The position numbers were made by a program, and so were the translations under genes. From positions 589,382 to 652,689 of the forward strand of contig NW_022985189.1 in assembly GCF_010093535.1 (NCBI RefSeq): a stretch of DNA of 63,308 nt, read 5' to 3'. Below, in pieces: positions 9,701 to 23,112 of the stretch. The notes under the pieces are model-generated. The model did no database searches and had not been told where the DNA came from. It saw only the letters and a program-made list of their open reading frames with translations. The stretch's first letter is position 1; each line of letters begins with the position of its first letter. Source of the stretch: Lindgomyces ingoldianus (Eukaryota > Ascomycota > Dothideomycetes > Pleosporales > Lindgomycetaceae).

Positions 9701-12700
9701 ACCTCTAAAGACCTAAAAGAACTTCCTCTACATTAACCCTAGGACTATGTAATTAACTTTAAACTTAATCCCTAGCTAAGAACATATAAACTACGCCCTC
9801 TTATAGCAGCTTAAAAAAAAGCATTACAAAAATATGTTAATTATATACTAGTAAGAGGTTATATTAGAGAAAGCAAAAGCTCTATAGCATTAGCAGTAGT
9901 CTTTATAAAGAAGAAAAATAAAAAAGTTAAGGTCTACTAAAATTATTAAACCTTAAATAAAAATACTATAAAAGACTAGTTCTCTCTCTCTATTATCTAA
10001 AACATTATAAATTAACTAAAAAAAACTACACACTTTATAAAGTTTAATGTCTAAGATAGATTTAATAAAATAAAGATAAAAATAAATAAAAATAAATAAC
10101 AGCTTTTAAAACTTTATAAGCTTTTTATAAGCTTTTAGTTATGCTATTTAGGCTTACTAACACCTTTATAACCTTCTAAAGAGTAATTAACACTGCACTT
10201 AACCTATACCTAGACATCTTTGTTCTAGTCTACCTAGACAACATTCTTATCTACACAAAAAGAGATAAGCTAGACTATGTAGCAAAAGTACAGTTAGTGT
10301 TAGACAAACTCTAAGAATATAGACTCTACTTATAGCTAAAAAAGTGCAAGTTTAATGTATAAAAAACTAAATACCTTAGATTTATTATTAATAAAAAAGA
10401 AATAAAAATAGACCTAGCTAAAGTAAGTAAAGTACTTAAATAGCTAACACTAAAAACTGTTATAAAAATTAAAGGATTTTTAGGCCTTACTAGTTACATA
10501 TAATAAATAATTAAAGATTATTTAAAAATTGCATTACCCCTTATAAACACTACTTTAAAAGAAAGATCTATGCAAAAGTTTATATAAATAATAAAAATAA
10601 AAAAAGCCTTTTAGAAACTAAAATAGATTATAACAAGCTACTCTGTTCTTAGAATGTATAACTCTACACTAGAAACAAAAGTGCATACTAATGCTTTTTT
10701 AAAAGTAAAAGAAGCAGCACTCTCTTAAAAACAAGAAAATAGTTAATAGCATCTTATAGCCTACTATTTAGCAAAATTTGCACTATTAAAATAAAAATAC
10801 ATAATCCTTAATAAAGAGTTAAAAGCTATAGTTAACATATATAGAAATTAAAAAGTAAAGCTCTAAGGTCTTAGTTAGTAATTTATAATCTTTACTAACT
10901 ATATAAACCTTATTACTTTTCTTACTACTAAAAAACTCTTTTTAATGCATGTATAATAGGCTATAGAACTAGCTTAATTTAACTTTGTTATTAAACATGT
11001 AGCAGAAAGTAGTAACTAATAAGTAGACACACTTAGCTAGCGCTTTAACTACTTTAAAAAAGATAAAAAGAACTCTAAAAAATTTATAATTTTTAAAGAA
11101 ACTTTAAAAAGCCTAGTTTATAAAAGACTAAACTAAAAAAAACTACTATGTTCTTTTATAGTAGTTAAGCAAGGATAAAAGAACCTAATAAAAAAATATT
11201 ACAAAGCCTCTATATTTAAACACCCTAGAATTAGGTTACTATAAAAAAAGATTAAAGATGCTATACTATAAAAAGTGCTTTAACTAAAGCATCTATGCAC
11301 TAAAGTCTTGCAAAAATATAACATCTATAATAAAAATAACTTATAATAACACAAACCTTATAGACTACTCTAACTAATTACTGCGCTAAGTTAACTATAA
11401 ACTATAATAACTATAGATTTTATTACTAGGCTGCCACCCTTATAAAAACTAGGTATAGAAAGACTTTATAATATAATTACATAAGTTATTAATAAAACTA
11501 CAAAGTTTATCTACTTATAGCCCTTAAAAAAAGTATTATAGCTAAAAAATTTATATTTAAATTAAAAAAAAAGTCTTAGCTACTTATAGTTACTCTAAGA
11601 TTATTATTTTTAACTATAATAAGCTATTTATAAGTAAATACTAGATAGTAGTAGTTAAACATTTAGGAATTAACTATAAGCTCTTTATAGCCTATCACCT
11701 GCAAATAAATAGACAAATAGAAAAAGTAAATATAAAAGTAGAAAAGTACGTACGTAAGTATATGTTATATAAATAAAATAATTAGGCAGAATAGCTACTA
11801 ATAGCATAACTTATAATTAACACTATAAAATTAGCTATAACTAAAGAAACCTTATATAAGGCTAACTTTAAATACTTTTTATAATATAAGTTTTATAGCA
11901 CACAGCTAATAGACTTTCTAGAAGCTACTAATTAAACTACTAAGCTTTTAGAACTACACTAGAAACTAACTAGTAAAGCATAATTAGCTTAGAACGCTAT
12001 AGAAAAAGTAGTAAATTAAAAAAAGTAACTAGCACTAAAAATACACCTAAACAACTATGTATATTTAGATATAAGGAATTTTAAAACACTATAACCCTCT
12101 AGAAAGCTTACTAAAAAACACATAAAACTTTATAAAGTTATATAAACATGTCTAGGCATTTATAAACTTAAGCTACCTAAAAAAATATAAATATACTTTT
12201 AGTTCTATGTCTCTAAGCTTAAACTTACACCTAAGACTATTCTACTAGCAACTACTAGATAAAAAGAAGAAAAAAAAGAATATAAAGTAAAATAAATTTT
12301 AGATTACTAAAAAAATAAATATTTAATTAAATAAAAAGAATAGCTTACTAGTAAAAGCACTTAAAAACTTATTAGAAGCTTATTAAATACCTCTTTAGTC
12401 TTTTATAAGTACTTAGAGTCTCTTTTAAATAAAACTACCTAGGGGAAAGCTTCTTAGCTTAGAAAGCATTATTACTAGTTAAAACTATAGCAGCATTAGC
12501 TAGCTATAATGTAAAAAGCCTATAACCTTTTAACATAGGTTAAGAAGAAGAAAGACTTATAGCTTTTACCTTAAGCACTTTAAGCTTATTTAAGAATAAA
12601 AAGTTTTTTTTTAAATACTTTACTTTTTAATTTTCTAGCACTTTTAACTACTTATAGGCTTTTTTTTTAATAAGAAATAATTAGCTAAAAGCACTTTAGT

Positions 12701-13133
12701 AACTTTTTTTTTATACTTTTTTTTTTTTTGCGCATCTTATTTTTTTAGATTACTTCTAACTTTGCTAATAGCTTTTTACACTTCTACTCTAAGCAATCGT
12801 ATGCAGCATTAGACATAAAAGCATTATAATAACCTTCTTTTTACACGCATTTTACACACTTGTCTAATAATAAGAACATTACGTAAAAGGAACTACTTAA
12901 ATAATAAGCACTATACAAACGCATTTTAGTACAATAAAAAGGATTAAGATAAGTAATAGTGTAAAAATAATAGGCAGCAGCAGAAAAACAAAAAGCCTAA
13001 TAAAGCATAGTTAAAAAAGTTAAACATTAAAGAAAGTTTTAAAGATAGGTACACACTAGCTAAAAAAAAAAAACTAATGCTTATAAAAGAAACACTATAA
13101 CAGTAAGAACACTAACTAAGAGAGAAGCTTGTG

Positions 13134-13740
13134 TGTTATAGCTAATAAATAGACTGTAATTTCTTTATTAGCTATTTCTTATAGCCTAAGCAACAAGAAA
13201 TAGAAAACACTTAATTTTATATTAAATAAATTATGTAATAGGACAGATAAAGAATAGCTTTAGCTTTTAGATAAAAGCCTAGTAAAGTGCATTATCTAAT
13301 AAGACTATAGGCTTTGCAGGTCTGCAGGTTATGCAGGCTATGCAGGCAACAGGCATGCAAGCATGCATAGCATGCACTGCATGCAAACCCTATGTATATA
13401 GTCTTAATTATAACTATAGTTAGAAGGCTGTAATTACTGTTTAGTCTTTACTTACTTAATAGACTAAGAGGTAATAGTACCTTTATAAAAAGAAATAATT
13501 ACTGCCTTATATATTTTACACTATATATACTTTCTTTTCTATCCTTTTAGATTAGGTTTGCTAGCTCCTTATACAGCTGCTAGGCTAAACTATAACCTGC
13601 CTTCTTTACCCCCGCCTCACATATACTCTGCTCAACAGACTGTACACCTGATCCAGCTAAGTCCTTCCCCTACCCGCTAACACAACTATAGGCCGTCGTG
13701 CTCCTGAAAACACTATTTCGTTAGAGCAAGGATTGTAACA
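13134..13740 (+). repeat. 3' LTR of Gypsy1
   Basis: 607 bases, TGTTATAGC to GATTGTAACA. It is less mutated than the 5' LTR at its right end (GTCGTGCTCCTGAAAAC retained). The differences from the 5' LTR that I checked are transitions. Confidence 0.88.
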
Positions 13741-14107
13741 CACCTATAGGCCTTGTACAAAGGATATTAGAAAACTACTAAGCTAGCTACAGGGGAGGTA
13801 TAACTAAATGCTTGGGGGAATAGGGGTACAGCAGGGGGCAGGGCAGGGTCGGGGCCAGGTTTGGGTCGAGGCCGATACAAGGACCTTCCGGATAGGTTCT
13901 AGGCCACTTAAGATGGAACGATTCCTAAGAATTGTTACAAGTATTATATTTAAGATAATAACATATATAACTTTAATAAAATAAGCTTTATAATAGGCTA
14001 GATATTTACTAACTGTACTTATATTTAAAACTTTACTTTAAGCTTTAAATAATACTTTATAAACATACTAGGCTAGTTTATGCTAATGTAGCCTAGATTA
14101 TGCTTAG

Positions 14108-14397
14108 TGTAACAGCGTAGGCAAGACAATAGGTCTAAATGCGGTAGGGTTCTACTTTAAGGTATTAGAAGTGCGTGGGGACTGAATAACCTAGGAATTC
14201 TATTAACATCTATAGGCCTTGTACAAAAGGATATTAGAAAACTATTAAGCTAGCTACAGAGAAGAGGTGCAACTAAATACTTAGGGGAATAGAGGTACAG
14301 CAAGAGGCAGGGCTAGGTTAGGGTCGAGGCTGATACAAGGACCTTCTAGATAGGTTCTAGGCCACCTAAGATGGAACAATTCATGAGAATTGTTACA
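14108..14397 (-). mobile_element. Solo LTR, Gypsy2 family, in FB1
   Basis: 290 bases, TGTAACAGCG to TTGTTACA, with target duplication CTTAG at 14103-14107 and 14398-14402. No internal region, so it probably arose by LTR-LTR recombination. Confidence 0.85.
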
Positions 14398-14690
14398 CTT
14401 AGTGCGTAAAGAATTAGCTATATTAGCTCTAGCTACTATCTAAAAGAAAAATCCTTATACATTTAGCTTAAGTATATACTTAATAATTACTTACTTTTTA
14501 TTATTATCTAGCTTTTATAAGTTAGCTATAAAATTAGCTTATAAAAGTTATTTAGTATGTTAATTATTTATTATTTTTTAAAAAACTTTATATATAGCTA
14601 TAGTATATTACTTAAAAGATGTTACATTTCTTTAAAGGTTTATAGTGTAAGCTGTATTTAATATTCTTTTAATATATTTAAGTAGTGTTA

Positions 14691-15307
14691 TGTTACAATC
14701 CTTGCTTCGTGGAAGCACTCGGGTCTGCTGTTATTCCAAGGGGGGGAAGTTGGACGGGTATTAGGGGCCAACCGGTAGGGTGTACAGTCCTACGTACAGG
14801 CTATTAGGCTAATAGAGAGTTTCTAGGGTGACCGGATCGTGGTTTGCCCTTTATGCAGCAGTAGGGAGGCCGGGTCAAACAGTCCTGTTGGACAGGGTTA
14901 GAGGTATATATAGTGCAAGATATACAAATAGTATTACAGCTCTTTAGAAAGCTAAATGCTACTTAGTCTATGTAGAGAATAAACTAAACGTTAAACACAC
15001 CTCCTAAAGGTTGTTCTACAAGGGAAATATATACATGTGGGGGAGGCGCTAAGGCGAGTTTAGGCGAGTTTAGACAAGCTCTATGAATTAGCCTTACTGC
15101 TAACTTGTCCTAGCTTGTCTAGACTTGCTAAGCTCCCTTAGGCCTCGCGTCCTGTCTTCCTACTAGACAACGCATTCTTCCATTGCTTCGGGCAGCTGTG
15201 CTGCCTCCGTGACCTCCGATTGGTCCATAAGCGAGCCCTGTCCCAACCCAGCTAGATTGTGGAGCACTGCTGGTGGAGTTACGCTGGTCCAACCGTAGAC
15301 CGTAACA
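14691..15307 (-). mobile_element. Solo LTR of 617 bases, little mutated, related to Gypsy3 LTRs
   Basis: Begins TGTTACAATCC, ends CGTAACA; target duplication TGTTA at 14686-14690 and 15308-15312. It is much richer in GC than its surroundings and keeps TCA/TGG-type trinucleotides, so it is probably a late insertion that escaped most RIP. Shared segments with the Gypsy3 LTR (GTTTGCCCTTTA, ATATATAGTG) suggest a related family; the strand is assigned by analogy with Gypsy3. Confidence 0.75.
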
Positions 15308-17221
15308 TGTTATTAGAAATGCATTAGTATAGAAAAAGTAGTTTAGTGTTGTTTTAGTAAAAGTAAATAGCTTAGGTGTATAAGCAAGTTGCCTATAGTG
15401 TATGTTAAGAGTTAGTACCTAAAGCCTATGTTTAAGTTTAGAAAGACTATAGCTTTTATATTTACTATAATTTCTTTTAATTTTAAATTAGAGCTGTAAC
15501 TTACTAACGTACTTCACAGGCAAGCTGCTTACACACCTAAGTTACTTACTTTTACTAAGACTTTACTAAAATACTTTTTTTACACTAATGCATTTCTAAC
15601 AACACTACTTAGATGTGCTAAAAGAATATTAGATATAGCTTACACTCTAAGCTTTTAAATAAGATATAAAACTTTTAAAGAAATATGCTATAGCTATGTA
15701 CAAAGTTTTATAAAAAATAATAAATAACTATAGCACTAGATAACTTTTATAAGCTAATTCTATAGCTAACTTATAAAAGCTAAGTAATAATAAAAAGTAA
15801 GTAATTATTAAGGCTATACTTAAGCTATATGCATAAAAATTTTCCTCTTAGATAACGTACTTTACAGGCGAGTTGCTTACACACCTAAGTTGCTTACTTT
15901 TACTAAGACTTTACTATACTACTTTTTTTACACTAATGCATTTCTAATAATACTACTTAAATATGTTAAAAGAACATTAAATGCAGCTTATGCTTTAAGC
16001 TTTTAAATAAAACATAACACTTTTTAAGCAACATGCTATAGCTATCTATAAAGTTTTTTAAAAAATAATAAGTAACTAATGCACTAAATAACCTTTCTAA
16101 GCTAATTATATAGCTAACTTATAAAAGCTAGATAATAATAAAAAGTAAGTAATTATTTAGCATATACTTAAGCTAAATGCGCAAGGATTTCCCCTCTAGC
16201 TAGTAGCTATAGCTAATATAGCTAATTCTTTACACACTAAGTATAATATAAGCTATATTAGCATAAACTAGCTTAATACATTTATTAAGTGTTACTTAAA
16301 GCTTAAAGTAAATTTTAAGTGTAAGTATAACTATAAAAAAGCTTTTTATAAAATTTTTATAGTAATTTAAAGCTAGTTTAACTTTATAAAAAATATTAAA
16401 GCTAAGTATAGTATTTAGAATAATAACATGTACAACTTTAATAAAATAAGGTTTATAATAAGCTAAATATCTACTAAAGTAGTTATTATAAGTTTAGAGA
16501 GATAAAAATAGCTAAAAGTAGTCTAGCTAAGTAACTAAGAGTAGACAATAGCTATCTAAGGCATTAATGCTAAAAAGTAGGCTATTCTGCTTTTTATTAT
16601 TTTTTAAAGTAGTAACTACTTTTTAGACTAGTATAAAAAGAAAAATCTACTTTAAGATGAAGTTATTATAATCTCTAAGTGTAGCTAGACTACTAATTAG
16701 CTTAGTTTAGACTAGTTAAAGCACTTTAACATGCATATAAAGAAGTGTACTATTAGCAGCTACTATTTACTAGTTATTAATAGCTATAAAAGCTATAACT
16801 TACTTTATTTTTAGTAATACTATAAAAATAATAAAATTATTACTATTTATATACTTTTTTACTTATTACACTTTTTATAGCTACTTAATATAAGTTGTTT
16901 TACTTCTTTAAAAAAAGCTTATAAGTGCTAAGCTAAAAACTTTATACATAACTAGATTACTTATATTATAAAAATAAAGTTTTTACTATGCTTTAAAGTA
17001 GCTTATAATACTATAATTACTTTTAGTAATATTTAAAAAAGTTTTAAAGCGCTAGATTAGTTCCTTTTAACTTATAATAAGTTATAATAAGCTTTAATGT
17101 AAAGTTGTACACTTTATTATTACTACTACTTATATATAATAAGCTTTAGTAGTTATAAACTCTAAGTAATACTTTAAAACTTAAGTTATAATTAATACTT
17201 ATAAAAATAAAAATTTAAAAG

Positions 17222-17474
17222 TGTCCGAATAGTGATATTCGGGCGCCTAGTTGATAGTCACGTGGCTCGGATGCGCCCGGATCCCTGTGCACGGAGATCT
17301 GTGCGCAGAGTTTGGGACTATATTAACCCCTTTCCTTTGTACAATAGAAAACAACAAGAAGCAATTAACACTAGTTACCTAACACCCCTGTGCGATGTTT
17401 ACACTATGCAAACCTCTCTGTCTTGTACGCATTTGCTAACACTAAGTGCTAGCTAGCAGAGAGTCTATTTAACA
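17222..17474 (+). repeat. 5' LTR of Copia1
   Basis: 253 bases. It keeps GCGC/CpG-rich sequence (GGATGCGCCCGGATCC) and is less mutated than the 3' copy in its first third. Confidence 0.88.
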
Positions 17475-20400
17475 CTAATTAGTGGTTTAAATACTATAAA
17501 AGAGGAAGCTTTTGTTATACCTTTTTGTTTAAAAGTTTACATATAAAAAGAATTCTTTTTCTTACTACTTTAACTATAAATTAGCAAGAGTAAAGACAGA
17601 GTCTAATTTATATGTAAGTAGCTGTAAATCTCTGTTTAGTTACTTAAGCAAGAGTAAGAAACTTGTCTGTACAATACTATTTAGAGGTATTATATAAATA
17701 GTAGTGCTTATTTAACGCTAGGAGGTCTGTTTTATCTTTTTACACAAGGCTATTTAGAGGCAGTGTACAACAAGAAGTAAGATAGCGCGCAACAACGCAT
17801 AATTAACTACTATAAAGCAACAAGCAACGCTAGCTTTATCTATAACTAGCTAACATAACATATTAACATATAACTAATACATACTTTTTATAGGCATCTT
17901 AGCAAAGACCTTAGCAGAGCAGATAAACATTAAAGATTAAGTAGATAAGATTAAACTATTAGATAATACACTTAAAAAGAAGCTTAATTTATATGCAGCT
18001 AACTTAATTATAGAACTCTACACATTAAGCGCAATAGATGTATGTACACTTAAGAACTTTTAGGACAACTTTATAGAGTAGAAGCTTGTACACTTTAAAA
18101 ATCTTAGTTAACTGTTCCTGCAAGAACTAATTACTACTCTATAAAATAAAGGCATTAGCTTTAAAAAGGACATAACAAAGGCTACTACACTATACAGACT
18201 TATAAAAGAAGAACACATGTTTACTATTTTACTAAAATATTATATAAAACTATTACTACTATTGCTAGTCTTAATGCAATAGAGGATGTCTCTGTATAAA
18301 TTACCTGCAGACTTAATACTTTCTCTGTAATTAGTATAACTACCTTGTAATAGCTTACTATACAAGAGTACAACTAGGCAGCTACATATTCCTGTAGCCA
18401 CAGCTCTACATAAGATTCTCTAAAGCTTGTACCTACTGTATATAATTTAATTACTGTACAATCTATACTAACTTCTACCTATATAAGATATTACAGTAGA
18501 GAACCTTACGCTTAAGAAGGTTGTATAATTCTAAAAGGCATAGAGAAAGAAAAACAACTACATAAAGCAACTATATAATATCTTAGCTAATAAGGCTATA
18601 GTATTTATTAAGCTCTGCTAACGCCTTGCTATTTCTAAGGCATTATACATAAGCATCTTTTCTAATATCCTTAAAAGGCGCGCACACATGTTCTACCTTT
18701 ACAATATTAGTCTAGGACAATTATAGAAGTTACTATATAAGCAGCTTAGTAATTACTTTAATACTAATGTAAACTATAACTAGTATTAGACAGATTAGAC
18801 AATAATAAGCTTTACATAAAGTAAGTAAAAAAACTTTATAAAAACTTTACATAAAGCTTTTAAAGCTATAATTAATAAACTTACTCTTACATAAAAAGCT
18901 CTTAGTCTATAATTTTAAGGTAAGATACTGCTTTACACTACTATTATATAAGCATGCTAAGAGTAACTTAAACTTAAATAAGTAATGTTCTTAATTAAGC
19001 CTACATATAAGGCACTATATAGTAACCTCTATTTAGCACTTTAGGTTATAATTAATTAATAAAACAATGCATTTATAAATAAATCCTAAAACATGTACTA
19101 CACTAATAGGTAATATAGCTTACTACGTACACATAGCTATTAACAACATAGAAAAAGCCTAAAGGGATATAAAAAATTATTTAGACTATAGTCCTTTGCA
19201 TAATTAAAGCAATGCTTTGTCTATTATAACAAAGAATATTAGTTAATAAATTATTTTTACATAAATTAATCTTATGTAAAACGCTAATATATCTTTTTAT
19301 ATAAAGGATTCTATAACAAGACACTAACGTGTAAAGAGGTAAATGTGTACATTTAAAAGTTTAAAGGTAAACTAAAGTAGAAAGAAAAAAAGTTACATAA
19401 TAATAACAACCTAAATAAAAAGAAAAGTAAGAAAATTATTAACTACCTTACTAATGCTGCATTTCTCTACTGCGCAACTGCAAAGGACATCTACAGCCTA
19501 GAACCTAAAGGATACGCAGAACAGTTTATCCTTAAAGATTAATACTATACAGTATACTAAGGTAAACTATAGGATACTAGCGCAGTAAGAATCTCTACTG
19601 TAGGGAAGTCATAACTTAAAGCATACCTGTAAGAATTCCCTTATATAAAAGTAGACTAGACACTAAAGAAAGAGAGTATTAGCTTTAAAAGATAAAAATT
19701 AATAAAATTAATTAGTACTATATAAATTACTAACTTAGTTAGTAATATAACATATCACATTCTAGACACCCTAACACTGTTCCTACTATCTCTAGCAGAC
19801 GCAGACTAAATAGGTGCGTACTTTAACAACGTGCAAAATGTAATTATACAAAGCAATAAAAATACTGTCCTAGTTATATAAAAATAAGGTTATCTATTTT
19901 TTAATATATAAAAGAAGAAATTAATGTCCTTTTTTACTAAACATAAACTTTAATAACTGCATAGAAGATTTAGCTATTCTTATATAAAACAACTTTACAT
20001 AATGCTTAAGAACACTAGACATAACATTAATCCCTCTATACTTAAAAAGATTAAGAAGTTCTGCTACATGTGTTAGCTACACAACCTAGCACTATAAAGA
20101 TTTAAGTTTATAATTAAAAACAACTTACACTTTAACTATAAAATAGTAATTAATGTTGTATAAATTAGTAACTAAGATGTACTACATGTAATTAACATAG
20201 ATACATTATTCTAAGTAGTAACCTTCTTAAAAATTAATGTCTGCATAAGATACCTAGAACGCGCTCTGCAAGTGTTAGATTAACACATACTAAGGCCTAC
20301 CTAATTACATTATATATAACTCTAGTATAAACTTTGCATTTAAAGACTTCTAGAATCACGCAAAGATTGTAGGAGCAATGTGCTAATAGATGCTAGTAGA

Positions 20401-22859
20401 GGCCTATTAGGCTCTAGGGAAGATTAAGCGCGCGCACGCACCACTGCAACGTGCGTACAATATCCTCTATACAGAATTAAATAATTGTACAAACAATAAG
20501 TTAGTATTATAAATAGCTGTTAAAGCCCTAAATAATACAGTAAGACTAAACAGTCTTATACCTACATTACTTATGTTTAGAATGTACTTAAAAATTAACA
20601 TAGATTCTGTACTATCCTCTAATATTATTACACAAGCTAACGCTGTATAAAAGGCAATAAAAATGCTTTAAAGTAAGAAAGTAAAAGTTAATATTAATTA
20701 TATAATTAATACCTAAAACAGCTTAACCTTATATAAAGTACTAAATCTCCTACTTAGTTCTAAAGTAAAGATGTAGTAAAAGAAGAAAGGATAGATAGAA
20801 CTACATATAGTAAAGGGAATTAAGGCCCTAGACATTATTATTAAGATAAAGAACAGTCTAGTAAGACTTTACTGCACACAAGTTATGCTATATTATTGTA
20901 CAAAGGATAAAGATAAACCTGCATAAGAATTGCTAAATCTAGACAAACTAGCTCTAGTACAAAGAGATCCTTTATAGGCATAAAAGAGAGGTTGCCTACA
21001 CAAGCAACTAACTTTAGTTAATAGACTACACAAAATAGCCTCTTAAGTAGCATTAGATTTGTTATACAAACTAAAACTAGAACTATAGCTAGCTAAGAAA
21101 GGCTAAAAGAAACTATGTAAGAATCTACAGGCTACAACATTTCTAACTTAAAAGGAAAAGGAAGACTACGCGCTAGCAATTAAGCTCTATGTAGATAGTG
21201 TAATTACAACACCTAAAAGACTATTTAAAGAATTAGACTATACAGAAATAAAGAGTCTAATTATAAGTAGCATGTTTAAGGTACTTTTATATAATTTATT
21301 AATTTATAAAGGACAGATCTTTAACCTTTAACTTATATATAAAGTTAAAGGGAAATTAATAAAACTGTATAAAAAGTTACAACTTATGTTTATAGAACAT
21401 TTAAATAAGAAGAAAAAAAAGATTCTTACATAGTCTTCTATAATTTAGAAAATAAGTTAGAGGTTAATTCTAGCTATTAGCCTATTACTAATAGCTTTAT
21501 ATAACATGCACTATAAACTACACAATATTACTTAGGCATATGTATAATTAATAGACAAGCTTGTTTGCACTCTTTTTGCATAACTACTAAGAAAACTCTG
21601 TAAAAGCTTCCCTCTACACAAAATATTTAGAGTTATATAACTACTATACAGCGCAGCAGAGTTAGGCTTATATTAGTTTAAGATATACTATAACTATTAT
21701 AAGAATAGACTTTTTATAAAAACTTTATTATACAATCTATGCTTATTAATTACATATAAAGGCTTAACAGTGTTTAGTATTATAGGACTATAAATAGATA
21801 ATACTCTTAGTATTATTACAGCTAATTTTATATAAAGAGAGGAAAAAAAATTACTTAAGGCTAACTTTTAAGTAAAGCCTAAGACTATACTATTACATAA
21901 TTAGGCTATTAAATTTAATAAAGGAAAGATCTACTTTATATAAAATAATATTATTCTTATATAGAAAAGTTAAGCTAGGAATCTACACATAATAGAGTCT
22001 AAGGTAGAGGATGCTGCGCAGAAGTACGTTAAACAGCGCGCGCGAGGTGCCTATATTGCATTAATATGTTAACCTAAGGCAGCATTTAACCTGTCTACTG
22101 CTGCTTAAGTTATGTTACTGTTGTATAACAATATTAAGGCATTAAATGTACAAATCTAATAGCAAATTAATAACTAGAATAAAGGATTATTATATGTACT
22201 ACTTAATCTCTTCTATATAAAGTTGTTTATCTTTACTAATAGATTATTTATAAATAATAAGGACTTAAGTTTATAGCTTAGCTTTTTTATTATTTTTAGA
22301 ACTAAGCAGTAAACTAGGAACTTATATAACTTTTAAATTATAAGTAATATTATACACTAGAACTTCTCTAAGTGTAAACACGTTACCTGCTCTATCCTAG
22401 CTAGTAAGCTGTATAGAATAGTAGGAGGATTTAACTATGTAATTACACTAAGTACAACTATTAACTAGATTACATGTATGCTTAGAATACCTCTTGTACC
22501 TATTATACTATGCACAGATTTAAGATTTTTGTATAAATGTCTTATAAAGCTTAGAATAATAAATAAAAAAAAACTTATAATTAATATTATATTAATTTAA
22601 GAATTATATAAGAAAAAGAAGATTATAAAGATTAAGTAAATTAATAGAAAAGACAACCCTACAGATGCCTGTATAAAGAAGGCGCTAAACTCTACTCTTA
22701 AAGAACTAATTTTGTATAACTAACTAACTATTAGAGTTAAAGCGTTAGTTAATAGACTTAAGCCTATATAAAATAGGTAAAAAGGGCCCTACAGTAACCT
22801 GTCTACTGTATATGTAAATAAGGCAAGTCCTGTATAAAGGAAAAAAAAAAAGTTGCTAA

Positions 22860-23112
22860 TGTCTAAATAGTAATATTTAGGCGCCTAGTTAATAGTTACG
22901 TAGCTTAGATGCGCCTAGATCCCTGTGCATAGAGATCTGTGCGCAGAGTTTAGGACTATATTAACCCCTTTCCTTTGTATAATAGAAAACAACAAGAAGC
23001 AATTAACACTAGTTACCTAACACCCCTGTGCGATGTTTACACCGTGCAAACCTCTCCGTCTCGTACGCATTTGCTGACACCAAGTGCTAGCTAGCAGAGA
23101 GTCCATTCAACA
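22860..23112 (+). repeat. 3' LTR of Copia1
   Basis: 253 bases. Its first third is more mutated than the 5' copy, but its last third is less so (CTCTCCGTCTCGTACGC), giving a patchwork of RIP between the two LTRs. Confidence 0.88.

Larger units (their letters stand above)
6146..13740 (+). mobile_element. Gypsy1: full-length Ty3/Gypsy chromovirus-type retrotransposon, RIP-inactivated
   Basis: LTRs at 6146-6749 and 13134-13740 begin TGTTA and end TAACA; the target duplication CACCT is at 6141-6145 and 13741-13745. On the plus strand, order of domains: gag near 6990-7700; reverse transcriptase about 9700-10560, including LRTYKLRPL, RGYIRESKSSIA and a YLDN box near 10235 (the usual YLDD changed); RNase H to about 11050; H2C2/integrase about 11280-12050 with TIDFITRLPPL. 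Near 12270-12380 is a chromodomain-like tail, readable as EYKVKQILDYQKNKYL if TAA/TAG is read through. Many TAG/TAA codons break the frame, so it is dead. Purine-rich tract AAGAGAGAAG precedes the 3' LTR. Confidence 0.9.
6041..13939 (-). mobile_element. Solo LTR of the Gypsy2 family, split by Gypsy1
   Basis: Starts TGTAACAGCGCAGG at 6041, breaks at 6145 and resumes at 13741, ending GTTACA at 13939. It has a 5-bp duplication AGTAT on both sides (6036-6040, 13940-13944). Sequence matches the LTRs of Gypsy2 in reverse orientation. The break is the Gypsy1 insertion with its own 5-bp duplication CACCT. Confidence 0.85.
3617..15405. mobile_element. Foldback element FB1, split by nested insertions
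   Basis: Left end 3617-3802 and right end at 15405 carry the terminal sequence seen in FB3 (27236-28335). The interior is distributed over 5671-6040, 13945-14107, 14403-14690 and 15313-15405. Insertions inside it are X1, a solo LTR that itself holds Gypsy1, and two more solo LTRs. Net length without insertions is about 1.1 kb, like FB3. TA follows the right end (15406-15407), but the left flank lacks a clear TA. No coding capacity is visible. Confidence 0.7.
17222..23112 (+). mobile_element. Copia1: full-length Ty1/Copia retrotransposon, RIP-inactivated
   Basis: Two 253-base LTRs (17222-17474, 22860-23112), each starting TGTC and ending CAACA or TAACA; target duplication AAAAG at 17217-17221 and 23113-23117. 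On the plus strand: protease region about 19480-19620; GAG-pre-integrase and integrase about 19940-20450 (HRRFSYSYIKQLY, KFCYMCQLHN, RFKFIIKNNLHFNYK); reverse transcriptase from about 21420 (LHNITQAYVQLIDKL); RNase H end about 22620-22690 (KIKQINRKDNPTDACIKKAL). All are interrupted by TAG/TAA. An A-rich purine tract (AGGAAAAAAAAAAAG) lies just before the 3' LTR. Confidence 0.9.
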
